A stretch of 64,000 nucleotides of DNA from Sinomonas susongensis. Its GTDB lineage: Bacteria > Actinomycetota > Actinomycetes > Actinomycetales > Micrococcaceae. The translations under genes and the position numbers were made by a program. The stretch covers positions 310,001-374,000 of the forward strand of contig NZ_SSNH01000001.1 of assembly GCF_005877005.1 (NCBI RefSeq). The letters run 5' to 3'. The notes beneath the pieces were generated by a model. That model worked only from the letters and a program-made list of their open reading frames with translations, did not search any database and had not been told where the DNA came from. This document shows positions 9,707 to 19,467 of the stretch, piece after piece. Within the stretch, counting starts at the first letter, position 1. Every line of letters begins with the position of its first letter.

Positions 9707-10927
9707 ATGGTCGAGTTCAAGCAGTCTTCCAAGCTCCACAACGTCCTCTACGACATCCGGGGACCGATTCTGGAAGCTGCCCAGCAGATGGAGGCCGAGG
9801 GCCACAAGATCCTCAAGCTGAACATCGGCAACCCGGCCCCGTTCGGTTTCGAGGCGCCCGACGCGATCCTGGTCGACATGATCCGGCACCTCCCGCATGC
9901 GCAGGGCTACAGCGACTCGCGCGGCATCTTCTCCGCGCGCACCGCGGTCTCGCAGTACTACCAGACCCGTGGGATCCAGAACATCGGCGTCGACGACATC
10001 TACCTCGGAAACGGGGTGAGCGAGCTCATCACCCTCTCGCTCATGGCGCTGCTCGAGCAGGGCGACGAGATCCTCGTCCCCAGCCCTGACTACCCGCTCT
10101 GGACGGCGTCGGTCTCGCTCGCCGGCGGTCAGGCCGTGCACTACGAGTGCGTCGAGGAGGCGGACTGGGAGCCGGACCTCGACGACCTCGAGGCGAAGAT
10201 CTCGCCGCGCACCAAGGGCATCGTGGTGATCAACCCGAACAACCCCACGGGGGCGGTCTACTCGGACTCGACCTTGCGGCGCATCGCGGCCCTTGCAGAG
10301 CAGCACGGGCTGATCGTCTTCGCCGACGAGATCTACGAGAAGATCCTCTACGACGGGAACACCCACACGAACATGGCCGCGTTCACGGACGAAGAGGTGC
10401 TGTGCCTCACGTTCAGCGGCCTGTCCAAGGCCTACCGCGTGTGCGGCTACCGGGCGGGGTGGATGGCGATCTCGGGGCCGAAGAAGCTGGCCGCGGACTA
10501 CCTCGAGGGCATCAACCTGCTGGCCAACATGCGCCTGTGTGCGAATGTCCCAGCGCAGCACGCGATCCAGACCGCTCTCGGCGGATACCAGAGCATCAAT
10601 GACCTGATCCTCCCCGGGGGGCGTCTGCTCGAGCAGCGCAACAAGGCGTACGAGATGCTCAACGCGATCCCGGGGGTGTCCACGCGCCAGGCCAAGGGGG
10701 CGCTGTACCTCTTCCCGCGCCTCGACCCCGAGGTCTACCCGATCCGGGACGACGAACGGTTCGTCCTGGACCTCCTGCGCGAGCAGAAGATCCTCGTCTC
10801 CCATGGCCGCGCCTTCAACTGGCACGCGCCCGACCACTTCCGGATGGTGACCCTCCCCGCCGTCGCGGACATCGAGGAAGCCATTGGCCGCATGGCCGAC
10901 TTCCTCAGCAGGTACGAAGGGAACTGA
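9707..10927 (+). CDS. alaA: Pyridoxal-phosphate aminotransferase, alanine-transaminase (AlaA) type
   Basis: Fold-type I aminotransferase of 406 residues, of the class that interconverts pyruvate/glutamate and alanine/2-oxoglutarate. NPNNPTG at 176-182, FADEIYEK with the pyridine-nitrogen Asp207, and SGLSK with the Schiff-base Lys241 are present; Arg249 in YRAGW lies in the conserved strand. The N-terminus (SSKLHNVLYDIRGP) is characteristic of AlaA-type enzymes in actinobacteria and enterobacteria. There is no good ribosome site: AGGG abuts the ATG, while CATTCT sits 6 bases upstream, so the message may be leaderless. The PPK2 gene follows 17 bp downstream and may be co-transcribed. Confidence 0.85.
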   Translation: MVEFKQSSKLHNVLYDIRGPILEAAQQMEAEGHKILKLNIGNPAPFGFEAPDAILVDMIRHLPHAQGYSDSRGIFSARTAVSQYYQTRGIQNIGVDDIYLGNGVSELITLSLMALLEQGDEILVPSPDYPLWTASVSLAGGQAVHYECVEEADWEPDLDDLEAKISPRTKGIVVINPNNPTGAVYSDSTLRRIAALAEQHGLIVFADEIYEKILYDGNTHTNMAAFTDEEVLCLTFSGLSKAYRVCGYRAGWMAISGPKKLAADYLEGINLLANMRLCANVPAQHAIQTALGGYQSINDLILPGGRLLEQRNKAYEMLNAIPGVSTRQAKGALYLFPRLDPEVYPIRDDERFVLDLLREQKILVSHGRAFNWHAPDHFRMVTLPAVADIEEAIGRMADFLSRYEGN

Positions 10928-10944
10928 CCCACCGGAGGCGGGCC

Positions 10945-11808
10945 ATGACGCAACGCGAGGTCGACACGGTCTTCGAGGACAGCCCGGAACGCCTGTTCGG
11001 CGTAGGGCCCGGCTTCTCGCTTGCGGCGGTTGATCCTGCTTCGACCCGCGGGTTCGGGGGCCGGAAGTCGGACGGCAAGGAGGTGCTCTCCGCGAGGAGC
11101 CCGCGCCTGGCCGAGCTCCAGGAGCGCCTGTTCGCGGAGGGGCGCGCCGGTAGGCGTCGTTCGCTCCTCCTCGTCCTCGAGGGCATGGACACGTCCGGCA
11201 AGGGCGGGATCGTGCGGCACGTCGTGAGCGCCGTCGGCATCCAGGGGGTCCAGCTCGCGTCCTTCGGGCCACCGACGGCGGCCGAGGAACGCCACGACTT
11301 CCTGTGGCGCGTGGAACGCCAGCTCCCGCGTCCCGGCATGATCGGGTGCTTCGACCGGTCCCATTACGAGGACGTCCTCATCCACCGGGTGCACGGCTGG
11401 GCGGACGAGCGGGAGCTTGAGAGGCGCTATTCGGCGATCCAGGACTTCGAGTCACGCCTGCACGAGAACGGGACGCAGGTCGTCAAGGTCATGCTGCACA
11501 TCAGCAAAGCCGAGCAGCTCCGTCGCCTTTCGGCCCGGTTGGACGATCCCACCAAGCACTGGAAGTACGATCCTGGCGACGTCGACGAGCGGCGGCGCTG
11601 GGACGACTACATGGCTGCCTACGAGGCCGCGCTCGTCAGGACGAGCGCTGCCTATGCCCCCTGGTACGTCGTACCGGCGGACAGCAAGTGGTATTCGCGC
11701 CTCGTCGTGCAGCACCTCATGCTGGACGCCCTCGAGCGGATGGACCCCCAGTGGCCACCGGCGTCGTTCGACGTCGAAGCCGAGAAGCGGCGGCTCGCGG
11801 AGAGCTGA
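10945..11808 (+). CDS. ppk2: Polyphosphate kinase 2 family protein
   Basis: PPK2-family nucleotide kinase of 287 residues, using polyphosphate to phosphorylate nucleoside mono- or diphosphates. Walker A EGMDTSGKGG (79-88), the Walker B-like GCFDRSHYEDVL (134-145) with Asp137, and a lid region with paired arginines are all intact. Length matches single-domain PPK2 enzymes. Its start has GGAGG about 6 bases upstream and it lies 17 bp after the aminotransferase gene. Subclass (AMP versus ADP use) depends on residues in the lid that I cannot assign safely. Convergent with the exonuclease VII genes; only 7 bp separate the stops. Confidence 0.87.
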   Translation: MTQREVDTVFEDSPERLFGVGPGFSLAAVDPASTRGFGGRKSDGKEVLSARSPRLAELQERLFAEGRAGRRRSLLLVLEGMDTSGKGGIVRHVVSAVGIQGVQLASFGPPTAAEERHDFLWRVERQLPRPGMIGCFDRSHYEDVLIHRVHGWADERELERRYSAIQDFESRLHENGTQVVKVMLHISKAEQLRRLSARLDDPTKHWKYDPGDVDERRRWDDYMAAYEAALVRTSAAYAPWYVVPADSKWYSRLVVQHLMLDALERMDPQWPPASFDVEAEKRRLAES

Positions 11809-11815
11809 GCCCCCG

Positions 11816-12055
11816 CTATTCGCCTGAGCCGGGAGCGCCGGCCTCGGGCTGGCGGCGGGCGGCGTCGAGCCGGCGTCGTGCCCCCTCGAGCCATTCCTCG
11901 CAGCGCTGGGCGAGTGCCTCGCCCCGCTCCCAGAGCGCAAGCGAGTCCTCGAGGCTTACGCCCCCGGCCTCGAGCTTCGCGACGACCGCGACGAGCTGCT
12001 CCCGGGCCTCCTCGTAGCTCAACTCCGCGAAGGCGTCCTGCTGGGCTTCAGTCAT
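11816..12055 (-). CDS. xseB: Exodeoxyribonuclease VII small subunit
   Basis: 79-residue small subunit of exonuclease VII, which with XseA degrades single-stranded DNA in both directions. The family motif is seen as [20 protein letters not shown] followed by [20 protein letters not shown], predicted to form two helices of a coiled coil that binds XseA. The start overlaps the end of xseA by 8 bp, so the two are translationally coupled, as in most genomes. The C-terminal tail (about 15 residues rich in Pro, Gly and Glu) is probably disordered. Confidence 0.93.
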   Translation of the reverse strand: MTEAQQDAFAELSYEEAREQLVAVVAKLEAGGVSLEDSLALWERGEALAQRCEEWLEGARRRLDAARRQPEAGAPGSGE

Positions 12056-13439
12056 CGTGGGTTCCTCCGTCTGGCTCGGATGAGGCTGGCTGGTGGGCGG
12101 TGCTTCCGACGGACGGCGCGAGTTCGCCTTCCGACGTCGCGACGATTGCCCCCCGGGAGAGCCGCACGCGGAGGGCGGTCCCCTCGGGGGCGTCTTCGGG
12201 CGCCCGGATGACGGCGGCTGCAGGCCCGTCGAGCAGCTGGACTACGGAATAGCCGCGGTCGAGGGTCTGCTGCGGCGAGAGCGCCCTGACCTGGGCCCGA
12301 AGGTGGCGGACTGCATCGTGCCCGCGGACGACGGCGCCGCTCACCGCGTTGTGGGCACGGCTCAGGAGCCGCTCGAGGTCCTCGTGGCGGACGTCGAGCA
12401 TCTGCTCTGGGCGTGCGAGGACGGGGCGGCTGCGCAGGAGCGTGAGCTGCTGGTCCTCGCGGGCAACGTGCAGGGCGATCTGGCGTTCGAGGCGTTCGCG
12501 GCACTGCCGGACGCGGGCGAGTTCCTCGGAGACCTCGGGGACGATGCGCTTCGCGGCGTCCGTGGGGGTGGAGGCGCGGAGATCGGCGACGTCGTCGAGG
12601 ATGGGCCTGTCTGCCTCATGGCCGATCGCGCTCACGACTGGGGTCTGGGCGTTCGCGACAGCGCGGACCAGGCGCTCGTCACTGAACGGCAGGAGGTCCT
12701 CGAGGGAGCCTCCGCCTCGGGCGACGACGATGACGTCGACCTCCGGCATGGCGTCCAGCTCGCGCAGCGCTGAGATGACCTCCGTTACCGCACTGGCGCC
12801 TTGGACGGCGACCTCGCGCATCTCGAAATGGACGGCCGGCCAGCGCAGAGCGGCGTTGCGGAGCACGTCCTTCTTCGCGTCCGAGTCGCGTCCCGTGACG
12901 AGGCCGATGCGGTGGGGGAGTAGGGGCAGGCGGCGCTTGCGAGACTCCGCGAAAAGGCCTTCCGCGCCGAGGGACTGCCGGAGCCGTTCGATGCGGGCGA
13001 GGAGGTCGCCGAGGCCGACGGGCCGGATGTCGCGCACCTGCATATTGAGCCGCCCCGTCTTGAGCCACATCTCCGGCTTGACGAGCGCCACGACGCGCGA
13101 GCCGCGCTCGAGCGGTTCCTTGAGCCGGGCCATGACCTGCCCCCACGCGGAGGCGGAGAGCGAGATCTCGGCTTCGACGTCGCGCAGCGTGAGGAACGCG
13201 TTGGTCCCGCGCCTGCTGAGCTCGATCACCTGTCCCTCGACCCAGACCTGGGGCGACCGGTCGATGTGCTCCTTGAGCTTGCGGGAGAGCAGCGCGAGGG
13301 GCCAGGGATTGTCGGGACTTGTATCGGCGGCCCGTTCCGGGAGGCTCTTCGCGGCCTCTTCGGGCTGCGCCTCATCTCCCTCGGAACTGTCAGTCATTCC
13401 GAAGGCCACTGCGTCCAGCGGCGCGGACGGCTCAGGCAT
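12048..13439 (-). CDS. xseA: Exodeoxyribonuclease VII large subunit
   Basis: Catalytic subunit of exonuclease VII, 463 residues from the preferred start. After about 40 non-conserved residues an OB-fold domain begins ([15 protein letters not shown], then [13 protein letters not shown]), followed by the catalytic core with [34 protein letters not shown] and [11 protein letters not shown], the conserved blocks of the family, and a helical C-terminal half that meets XseB. A longer frame upstream to 13484 is possible; the ATG at 13439 has a G-rich GGGGGAGG ribosome site directly upstream. Divergent from the membrane protein at 13576 with 136 bp between. Confidence 0.93.
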   Translation of the reverse strand: MPEPSAPLDAVAFGMTDSSEGDEAQPEEAAKSLPERAADTSPDNPWPLALLSRKLKEHIDRSPQVWVEGQVIELSRRGTNAFLTLRDVEAEISLSASAWGQVMARLKEPLERGSRVVALVKPEMWLKTGRLNMQVRDIRPVGLGDLLARIERLRQSLGAEGLFAESRKRRLPLLPHRIGLVTGRDSDAKKDVLRNAALRWPAVHFEMREVAVQGASAVTEVISALRELDAMPEVDVIVVARGGGSLEDLLPFSDERLVRAVANAQTPVVSAIGHEADRPILDDVADLRASTPTDAAKRIVPEVSEELARVRQCRERLERQIALHVAREDQQLTLLRSRPVLARPEQMLDVRHEDLERLLSRAHNAVSGAVVRGHDAVRHLRAQVRALSPQQTLDRGYSVVQLLDGPAAAVIRAPEDAPEGTALRVRLSRGAIVATSEGELAPSVGSTAHQPASSEPDGGTHDD

Positions 13440-13575
13440 GTCCTCCCCCTCTCCGGAGCGCGCATCTTGTCCCACATGTATCACGGGCCGCTGACAGTCT
13501 TGTGCGGCCTGTCGCGCCCGAAGCGGTCAGCTTCTCCCTCTACGATAGGTGCGTTGACGCCGACCCCGGGAAGCC

Positions 13576-14418
13576 ATGCGTACCGTTCTCTCCGCACTCT
13601 CAGTGCTGCTCGCCGTCGTCCTCACTGCCGTGGCGGTCCCCGCCCTGTGGCTCGAGCGGAACGTCGTCGACGAATCGGGATTCGTTCAACTGCTCTCGCC
13701 GATGAGCACGGACAAGCAGCTCCAGTCGACCCTCATCTCGAATCTCGACAACGCGGTCACCTCCGACTCGAGCATTCCGTCGGTGCTCCGCCCGGTCGCG
13801 CAGCAGGCCGTCCAAGGCCTCGCGGCGAGCCTCGTGTCCGATGCGAACTTCGGCCAAGCATGGAACGACACGCTCAAGGCCAGCCACCAGATCAACTTCA
13901 GCCCGGACAAGGCCTCGGCGAACGCCTTCGAACTCGAGCTCCGGCCCATGGCTGACCTGATGGCAAAGCGGGTCGCGAGTTCGCTGAACGTGAACATCCC
14001 GGGTCCCGCTACGCTCCAAGTCCAAGTTGGCACGGCCCAGCAGCGGTCGTGGCTCACGGGCGCGCAGAACCTCGCCGCCCTCTCCCTGCCGTTGACCCTC
14101 GGTGCGATCCTCGCCTTCGCATTGGGGCTGCTCTGCGCACGACGTCGGGGGGTCGCCCTAGCCTGGGCGGGCATCGGGCTGCTCCTGATTGCCGCGCTGT
14201 ACCAAGGAGTTGTCGGCCTCGCACCTTCACTCGCATCGGCCCAGGGGAGCGCCGGCTCGATGTCGTCGGCGTTCGGCACCCGCGCCGCAGAGCTCGTGGC
14301 GGCGAACTTCGAAGGGTGGATCATCCCCCTCGCCATCGGCGGAGCCGTGCTGCTCGTGCTCGGCGCGGTGTTCGGCGCGGTCCAGCGCAGGCGGAGGGCT
14401 CGGACAAGGCTGCGTTGA
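13576..14418 (+). CDS. Membrane protein of unknown function
   Basis: I do not recognise a named family. The 280-residue protein has an N-terminal hydrophobic helix (about 5-25), then an extracytoplasmic domain to residue 170 with a polar, Ser/Asn/Gln-rich composition, and three further hydrophobic segments (about 172-192, 197-218, 250-270), ending in a very basic tail (QRRRRARTRLR). This looks like a membrane-anchored protein with one external domain. A TACGAT -10 candidate lies at 13541-13546. It sits between xseA (divergent) and ispH (co-directional, 20 bp downstream), a place where actinobacteria often keep a conserved hypothetical. No catalytic motif is visible. Confidence 0.75.
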   Translation: MRTVLSALSVLLAVVLTAVAVPALWLERNVVDESGFVQLLSPMSTDKQLQSTLISNLDNAVTSDSSIPSVLRPVAQQAVQGLAASLVSDANFGQAWNDTLKASHQINFSPDKASANAFELELRPMADLMAKRVASSLNVNIPGPATLQVQVGTAQQRSWLTGAQNLAALSLPLTLGAILAFALGLLCARRRGVALAWAGIGLLLIAALYQGVVGLAPSLASAQGSAGSMSSAFGTRAAELVAANFEGWIIPLAIGGAVLLVLGAVFGAVQRRRRARTRLR

Positions 14419-14438
14419 TGACTCGCTAGCATTGAATC

Positions 14439-15524
14439 ATGACGTCTGCGCCCGTTTCCCTGTCCATGCCGATGGTTCCGCGCCGCCGCCGGACGCCTGA
14501 GGACGTGGCCGCTGCCGTTCCGGTCGCGGGGGAGAAGCGCGTCCTGCTCGCGGCTCCGCGCGGGTACTGCGCCGGTGTCGACCGTGCCGTCATCGCAGTC
14601 GAGAAGGCGCTCGAGCACTACGGTCCGCCCGTCTACGTGCGCAAGCAGATCGTCCACAACCGGCACGTCGTCGAGACGCTCGAGGAACGTGGCGCGATCT
14701 TCGTCGACGAGACGGACGAGGTCCCGGAAGGTTCCCTCGTGGTCTTCTCGGCACACGGGGTGAGCCCCGCCGTCGTGCGTTCGGCGGAGGAGCGCGGCCT
14801 GCGGACGATCGACGCCACCTGTCCTCTCGTGACCAAGGTCCACCGTGAGGCCGTTCGGTTCGCGAAGGGCGATTACGAGATCCTCCTGATCGGCCACGAG
14901 GGACACGAAGAGGTCGAGGGCACGTACGGTGAGGCCCCGGAGCACACCCAGATCGTGAATTCTCCCGAGGAGGCGGACACCATCGAGGTCCGCGATCCTG
15001 ACCGTCTCATCTGGCTCTCCCAGACCACCCTTTCGGTGGACGAGACGATGGAGACCGTCCGGCGCCTGCGCGAACGCTTCCCGAATCTCCAGGATCCGCC
15101 GAGCGACGACATCTGCTACGCGACCTCGAACCGTCAGGCGGCCATCAAGAAGATCGCCCCCCAAGCGGACCTCGTGATTGTGGTCGGCTCCGCCAATTCG
15201 TCGAATTCGGTTCGGCTTGTCGAGGTTGCGCTCGAATACGGCGCCAAGAAGGCCTACCGGGTCGACTTCGCCAATGAGGTCGACGAGTCCTGGTTCGAGG
15301 GAGTGCAGACTGTCGGCGTGACCTCCGGTGCGTCAGTGCCTGAGGTGCTGGTACAGGACGTCCTTCGGCTCGCCGCGGAGTACGGCTACGGGACGGTCGA
15401 GGAAGTCGTGACGGCGGAAGAGGACATCCTGTTCTCGCTCCCGAAGGAGCTGCGCGCGACGCTCAAGGAAGTCGGCGACGGCAGCCGCGGCCTCGGCGGT
15501 CGCGGCCAGCGCCCCACGAGCTAG
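14439..15524 (+). CDS. ispH: 4-hydroxy-3-methylbut-2-enyl diphosphate reductase
   Basis: Last enzyme of the MEP isoprenoid pathway, converting HMBPP to IPP and DMAPP. The three iron-sulfur cysteines are visible: Cys44 in GYCAGV, Cys128 in DATCPLV and Cys226 in [10 protein letters not shown]; the HEGHEEV and SANSSNS motifs bind substrate. The 361 residues include about 30 extra N-terminal residues, common in actinobacteria. TAGCAT at 14427-14432 lies exactly 6 bases before the ATG, so the mRNA is probably leaderless and the start is supported despite the absence of a ribosome site. The stop overlaps that of rmuC by 4 bp on the opposite strand (shared CTAG). Confidence 0.96.
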   Translation: MTSAPVSLSMPMVPRRRRTPEDVAAAVPVAGEKRVLLAAPRGYCAGVDRAVIAVEKALEHYGPPVYVRKQIVHNRHVVETLEERGAIFVDETDEVPEGSLVVFSAHGVSPAVVRSAEERGLRTIDATCPLVTKVHREAVRFAKGDYEILLIGHEGHEEVEGTYGEAPEHTQIVNSPEEADTIEVRDPDRLIWLSQTTLSVDETMETVRRLRERFPNLQDPPSDDICYATSNRQAAIKKIAPQADLVIVVGSANSSNSVRLVEVALEYGAKKAYRVDFANEVDESWFEGVQTVGVTSGASVPEVLVQDVLRLAAEYGYGTVEEVVTAEEDILFSLPKELRATLKEVGDGSRGLGGRGQRPTS

Positions 15525-16732
15525 CCCGCCTGCGAGAGCTCGTCGAGCAGTTCGGTCGCGCTCAGGACCCTGGGAGTGCTGCCGAGGGGAGCGAGCTCAG
15601 GCAGCGTCTCCGGAGCGCCCGGGTCGAGGGCGCTGATCCGTCGGGCTGTGGGGAGAACACGCGACTCCAGGGCGCCGACGAAGGCGTTGTAGCGTTCCAC
15701 CGAAGACTTGAGCGACGTCCCGAGCTTCGCGACGTGGCCCCCCATCGTGCCCAGCCGGCTGTACAGCTGCTGGGAGAGCTCGAAGAGTTCGCGCGCGTTC
15801 TCGGTCAGCAGCTCCTGCCGCCAGCCGAAGGCGACACCCTTCAGGAGGGCAAGGAGCGTCGCGGGCGATGCGAGAGCGACGTTCCGCGAGAACGCGTAGT
15901 CGAGGAGCCCGGGGTCCTCGATGAGAGCCTCGGCGAGGAAAGACTCGGCCGGAAGGAAGCAGACGACGAGCTCGGGGCTCGACCCGACGGATTCCCAGTA
16001 CTTCTTGCTGCCCAGCGCATCCACATGCGCCCGCAGCGCCTTGGCGTGATCCGCGAGATGTCGCTTCCGCGTCTCCGCCGCGGGCATGCTGGCATTGTCC
16101 GCGAGTCCCTGAGCCTTCAGGTAGGCCGCGAGAGGGACCTTCGCGTCGACGATGATGTGCTTCATGCCCGGCAGGTGCACGACGAGGTCCGGCCGATATG
16201 CGCCTGCCTCTCCTGCAGCAGTGACCTGTTCGCTGAAGTCCACTCGCTCGAGCATGCCAGCAGCTTCCACGACCCTTCGCAGCTGGACCTCGCCCCACGT
16301 GCCCCGCGAGGCGTTGTTGGCGAGCGCGGCGTTCAGCGCATGGGTGGTCTGCAGGAGAGCGGCGTCCGATTCCCGAGCCGACTGGAGCTGTTGTGCGAGC
16401 TGGCCATACTGTTCCACCCGGTCGCGTTCGAGCAGCGCGACCTGGCGCTGCACCGCCCCAAGCTTCTCGGCAACCGGCGCGAGCGCCCGGAGGACGCTGT
16501 TCTCCTGTTCATCGAGTGTCGTGAGCGCCGCGTTCTGGCGGGCGAGCAGGTCGCGCTCCGCTGTCGCGCCAGCGAGCTGTGCCTCGAGGTGCGCGAGGTG
16601 AGCCTGGAGCGCTGGCGAGGCGCCGCCGTCGTGCGCCGCTCGGCGACGGGCCAACGAATAGCCGCCCAGCGCGCCGAGGATGAGGGCTAGCAGCGCCACG
16701 AGGAGCGTCACGAGAGTCTGGGTTGCTTCCAT
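15521..16732 (-). CDS. rmuC: DNA recombination protein RmuC
   Basis: RmuC-family protein of 403 residues, thought to limit inversions between short inverted repeats. An N-terminal membrane anchor (about residues 7-28) is followed by a coiled coil rich in Gln and Ala (about 40-125) and the RmuC nuclease-like domain, recognisable by [20 protein letters not shown] and [21 protein letters not shown]. Family length is 400-500, so it is complete. No clear ribosome site or -10 was found. It is divergent from ychF with a 77-bp gap. Confidence 0.92.
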   Translation of the reverse strand: MEATQTLVTLLVALLALILGALGGYSLARRRAAHDGGASPALQAHLAHLEAQLAGATAERDLLARQNAALTTLDEQENSVLRALAPVAEKLGAVQRQVALLERDRVEQYGQLAQQLQSARESDAALLQTTHALNAALANNASRGTWGEVQLRRVVEAAGMLERVDFSEQVTAAGEAGAYRPDLVVHLPGMKHIIVDAKVPLAAYLKAQGLADNASMPAAETRKRHLADHAKALRAHVDALGSKKYWESVGSSPELVVCFLPAESFLAEALIEDPGLLDYAFSRNVALASPATLLALLKGVAFGWRQELLTENARELFELSQQLYSRLGTMGGHVAKLGTSLKSSVERYNAFVGALESRVLPTARRISALDPGAPETLPELAPLGSTPRVLSATELLDELSQAG

Positions 16733-16795
16733 GGATTCACCATGACATGGGGCTCCGACAAATCTGGGCCGACATTTTCGAAACGGCGCCCCCGG

Positions 16796-16801
16796 TATGA
16801 T
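16796..16801 (+). promoter_or_regulatory. -10 element of ychF
   Basis: TATGAT lies 8 bases before the GTG at 16810 and only 2 bases before the ATG at 16804. A promoter here would start transcription at or just before 16810, so the ATG would fall outside the mRNA. No convincing -35 box is seen. Confidence 0.5.
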
Positions 16802-16809
16802 GGATGACC

Positions 16810-17895
16810 GTGGCTCTCACTATCGGCATCGTCGGTCTCCCCAACGTCGGAAAGTCGACGCTCTTCAATGCGCTGACGCGCAACCAGGTCCTCGCGGCGA
16901 ACTATCCGTTCGCGACGATCGAACCGAATGTGGGGGTGGTGAGCCTTCCCGACCCCCGGCTCGGGCAGCTTGCCGAGATCTTCAAGTCGGAGCGGATCCT
17001 CCCCGCAACGGTCTCGTTCGTCGACATCGCCGGCATCGTCAAGGGGGCGTCCGAGGGAGAAGGCCTCGGAAACCAGTTCCTCGCGAACATCCGCGAGGCG
17101 CAGGCGATCGCGCAGGTCGTCCGCGTCTTCGACGATCCCGATGTCGTGCATGTCGAGGGCCGCGTCCATCCCCAGTCGGACATCGAGATCATCCACACGG
17201 AACTCATCCTCGCCGACCTCCAGACCGTCGAGAAGGCCCTCCCGCGCGTCGAGAAGGAAGTCAAGAACAAGAAGCGCGACGCCGCGGAGCTCGCCGCGCT
17301 CCAGGCCGCCCAGAAGGTCCTCGAGCGGGGCGATACGATCATCTCCGCCGTGCAGACCGACAAGCTCGACATGGACGCGCTCAAGGAACTCAACCTCCTC
17401 ACCGCCAAGCCCTTCATCTACGTTTTCAACGCGGACGAGGGCGTGCTGGGAAGCCCGGAGAAGCAGGCCGAGCTCCGCGCCCTCGTCGCACCCGCGGACT
17501 GTGTCTTCCTCGACGCCAAGCTCGAGGCCGACCTCGTCGAGCTCTCCGAGGAGGAGGCCCGCGAGATGCTCGAGATGAACGGGCAGGACGAATCCGGCCT
17601 CGACCAGCTCGCGCGGGTCGGCTTCCACACGCTCGGCCTCCAGACCTACCTCACGGCGGGGCCGAAGGAAGCGCGCGCGTGGACGATCCACCGCGGCGAC
17701 ACCGCACCGCAGGCCGCCGGCGTCATCCACACCGACTTCCAGCGCGGCTTCATCAAGGCCGAGATCGTCCACTTCCAGGACCTCATCGAAGCTGGCTCGA
17801 TGAACGAGGCCAAGGCCCGAGGCAAGGTTCGCATCGAAGGCAAGGACTACGTCATGGCCGACGGCGACGTGGTGGAGTTCCGCTTCAACGTGTGA
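16810..17895 (+). CDS. ychF: Redox-regulated ATPase YchF (Obg family)
   Basis: Universally conserved Obg-related P-loop ATPase that binds the ribosome and favours ATP over GTP. G1 GLPNVGKST near the N-terminus, the Obg-type G2/G3 region [19 protein letters not shown], then a coiled-coil region (about 130-190) and a C-terminal TGS domain with [14 protein letters not shown] are present. The usual NKxD specificity motif is replaced by the family's NADE, seen here as FNADE. The ATG at 16804 is possible, but GTG at 16810 gives the standard [11 protein letters not shown] start and fits the TATGAT element. 361 residues, complete. Confidence 0.95.
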   Translation: MALTIGIVGLPNVGKSTLFNALTRNQVLAANYPFATIEPNVGVVSLPDPRLGQLAEIFKSERILPATVSFVDIAGIVKGASEGEGLGNQFLANIREAQAIAQVVRVFDDPDVVHVEGRVHPQSDIEIIHTELILADLQTVEKALPRVEKEVKNKKRDAAELAALQAAQKVLERGDTIISAVQTDKLDMDALKELNLLTAKPFIYVFNADEGVLGSPEKQAELRALVAPADCVFLDAKLEADLVELSEEEAREMLEMNGQDESGLDQLARVGFHTLGLQTYLTAGPKEARAWTIHRGDTAPQAAGVIHTDFQRGFIKAEIVHFQDLIEAGSMNEAKARGKVRIEGKDYVMADGDVVEFRFNV

Positions 17896-18193
17896 TCCGG
17901 GCCGTCTGGCCGATGGATTGGCGGGGTCAGCCTCGCCGAGTCCGCACAGAGTCCGCAGGGGGCTCCGTACTTCGGTGGGTCAGCTCGACGGCACGGAGGT
18001 GCTCGTAGACCAAGGTCTCGTGCAGGCCTGAACGGCCGCTGGATGCGAGCTTCCTCCCGGACCCGGGTGCTCAACGAGTCCCGGGAGCTTAGCCTGTCTC
18101 CCCATGGATACGCTGCGGCAGGGCGTCTAGCATGTCCGCATGCGTCTGGGTGCTGGACCGGCGCGGCAGGCTGGCGGCGAGGAGGCAACGGCC
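17896..18193. other. Intergenic stretch after ychF
   Basis: About 300 bases without a supported gene. Open frames on the minus strand here are Arg/Pro-rich and lack a start context. I see no strong hairpin, tRNA or clear promoter; a GAGGAGG ribosome site at the right end belongs to the next gene. Confidence 0.5.
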
Positions 18194-18682
18194 ATGGGCG
18201 GAACGTCAAGGGCGAGGCAGTGGTGGACTCCGGAGGAGGCCCGCGCCGACGTGGACCGGCGGGACCCTGATGCGCTGCCCGCGTTCGACGCGTTCGTCGC
18301 GGCGGCACAGCAGGCAGGGCTCGACATCGACTCCCGGCAGACCATGGACCCGAAGCTGGCCCTCGTGGTGACGGATGCCCGAGTGGGCAAGCTCGGGGAC
18401 GTGGCGGTGGTCTCCTACCAGCCCAACGGCGCGGTGCAGCTGGAGCTGGACTTCGCCTCCGCGGGGGCGGAATCGAAGGGGAGCGCTCGGGGGCGGGTCG
18501 AGGCCCTGCTGGGGCAGATCGGCGCCATCGACGACCGCCTCGGTTCGATGGCGGCCCAGATCCGAGAGGCCGGGCTCGACAGGACCCACCCCAACACCCC
18601 GCTCCGGGAGCGATCACCGGAATCGGTCAGTGCGCTCGTGGAGCTGGTCGCTCGCTTCAACGCCGGGACAACAGGGAACTGA
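18194..18682 (+). CDS. Hypothetical protein
   Basis: No recognised family. The 162-residue protein begins at ATG 18194, which has GGAGG 8 bases upstream; a longer frame from 18140 exists but its extra residues are low-complexity. It is soluble, acidic and Ala-rich, with an N-terminal RQWWTPEEARADVDRRD segment, a central domain with alternating strands (LALVVTD, VAVVSYQPNGAVQLELDF), and a predicted C-terminal helix with EALLGQIGAIDDRLGSMAAQ that could form a coiled coil. It stands alone between ychF and a convergent TetR gene. The codon use looks like its neighbours, so it is probably a true gene. Confidence 0.65.
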   Translation: MGGTSRARQWWTPEEARADVDRRDPDALPAFDAFVAAAQQAGLDIDSRQTMDPKLALVVTDARVGKLGDVAVVSYQPNGAVQLELDFASAGAESKGSARGRVEALLGQIGAIDDRLGSMAAQIREAGLDRTHPNTPLRERSPESVSALVELVARFNAGTTGN

Positions 18683-18787
18683 GCGTTCATCATGAACCCG
18701 CCCGCTGGATGAGGATCCGATCGTTGCCACGACGAGCTTCTCTGAGAGCGAATCCGGCGGCGTCTTCCTTAAGGGCGCGCGTGTGGG

Positions 18788-19351
18788 CTAGCGCGTGGGA
18801 AGCGCCCCGTAGCGCAGCCCGTCGAGCAGCAACCGGACCATCCGGGGTGCGCGCGATGTGTCGCTGCTGCCGGGCGCCGGCGCGCACAGGTTCGCGATCG
18901 CGCCGATCAGCTCGATCGGGTCGACTCCGTCTCTGATGACGCCGGCCTGCGCGGCATCGTCGAGCAGGCGCCGCAACGCGGGGCCCGCGTTGCCCTCGAA
19001 GTACTCGCGAAGGCCGCTGTAGGCGGGCTCGCCGGAGCGCAGGGCGGCGCCGAGGCCGTGCTTGGTCGCCACGAACTCGGTGTACCGCTGAGCCCACAGC
19101 TCGAGGGCCTCGCCGGGCTCGTGGGTCTCCGCCAAGCGCGCGGCCTCCGCGGTCACGTCGTCGATCTCGCGTCGGAAGACCGCGGCGATCAGGTCTGAAC
19201 GCAGGGGGAAGTGACGGTAGAGCGTTGCCGTGCCCACGCCGGCGCGAGCGGCGATGGCCCGGACGCCGACGTCGACGCCGTGCGCCGCGAATTCCTCTTT
19301 CGCGGCGGCCAGAAGGGCGTCGAGATTGCGCTGGGCGTCGGCACGCGGCAT
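18788..19351 (-). CDS. TetR family transcriptional regulator
   Basis: TetR repressor of 187 residues. The N-terminal helix-turn-helix is clear (VRAIAARAGVGTATLYRHFP), followed by an all-helical ligand-binding domain. It has a GGGAG ribosome site upstream. The divergent gene is an aldo/keto reductase, and the 116 bp between them hold two copies of a GGNACNNNGTNCC operator arranged around a strong -10, so this protein very likely represses the reductase and itself. The inducer is probably a small aldehyde or ketone, which is inference only. Confidence 0.88.
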   Translation of the reverse strand: MPRADAQRNLDALLAAAKEEFAAHGVDVGVRAIAARAGVGTATLYRHFPLRSDLIAAVFRREIDDVTAEAARLAETHEPGEALELWAQRYTEFVATKHGLGAALRSGEPAYSGLREYFEGNAGPALRRLLDDAAQAGVIRDGVDPIELIGAIANLCAPAPGSSDTSRAPRMVRLLLDGLRYGALPTR

Positions 19352-19370
19352 CCGGTTTCTCCCTGAGTCG

Positions 19371-19423
19371 TTGATAAACGGAACAGCGTCCCATATAGTC
19401 GGAAATGGGACAATGTTCCGTTT
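19371..19423 (+). promoter_or_regulatory. Promoter with paired TetR operators for the aldo/keto reductase
   Basis: TTGATA (19371-19376), a 17-bp spacer and TATAGT (19394-19399) form a near-consensus promoter reading right. Two operator copies, GGAACAGCGTCCC (19380-19392) and GGGACAATGTTCC (19407-19419), both fit GGNACNNNGTNCC. Together they make 18-bp arms of an inverted repeat (19376-19393 and 19406-19423) that match at 16 of 18 positions. One copy sits in the spacer and the other over the start point. Confidence 0.75.
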
Positions 19424-19467
19424 TGATCATCTCACGGCATCCATAGGGGTGCCAGCAGGGAGTAGCC

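Noticed and set aside
18690-18787. Minus-strand tail that resembles the end of a protein (DAAGFALREARRG)
   Set aside because: Only about 30 codons, no start, no family recognised; insufficient to call a remnant gene.
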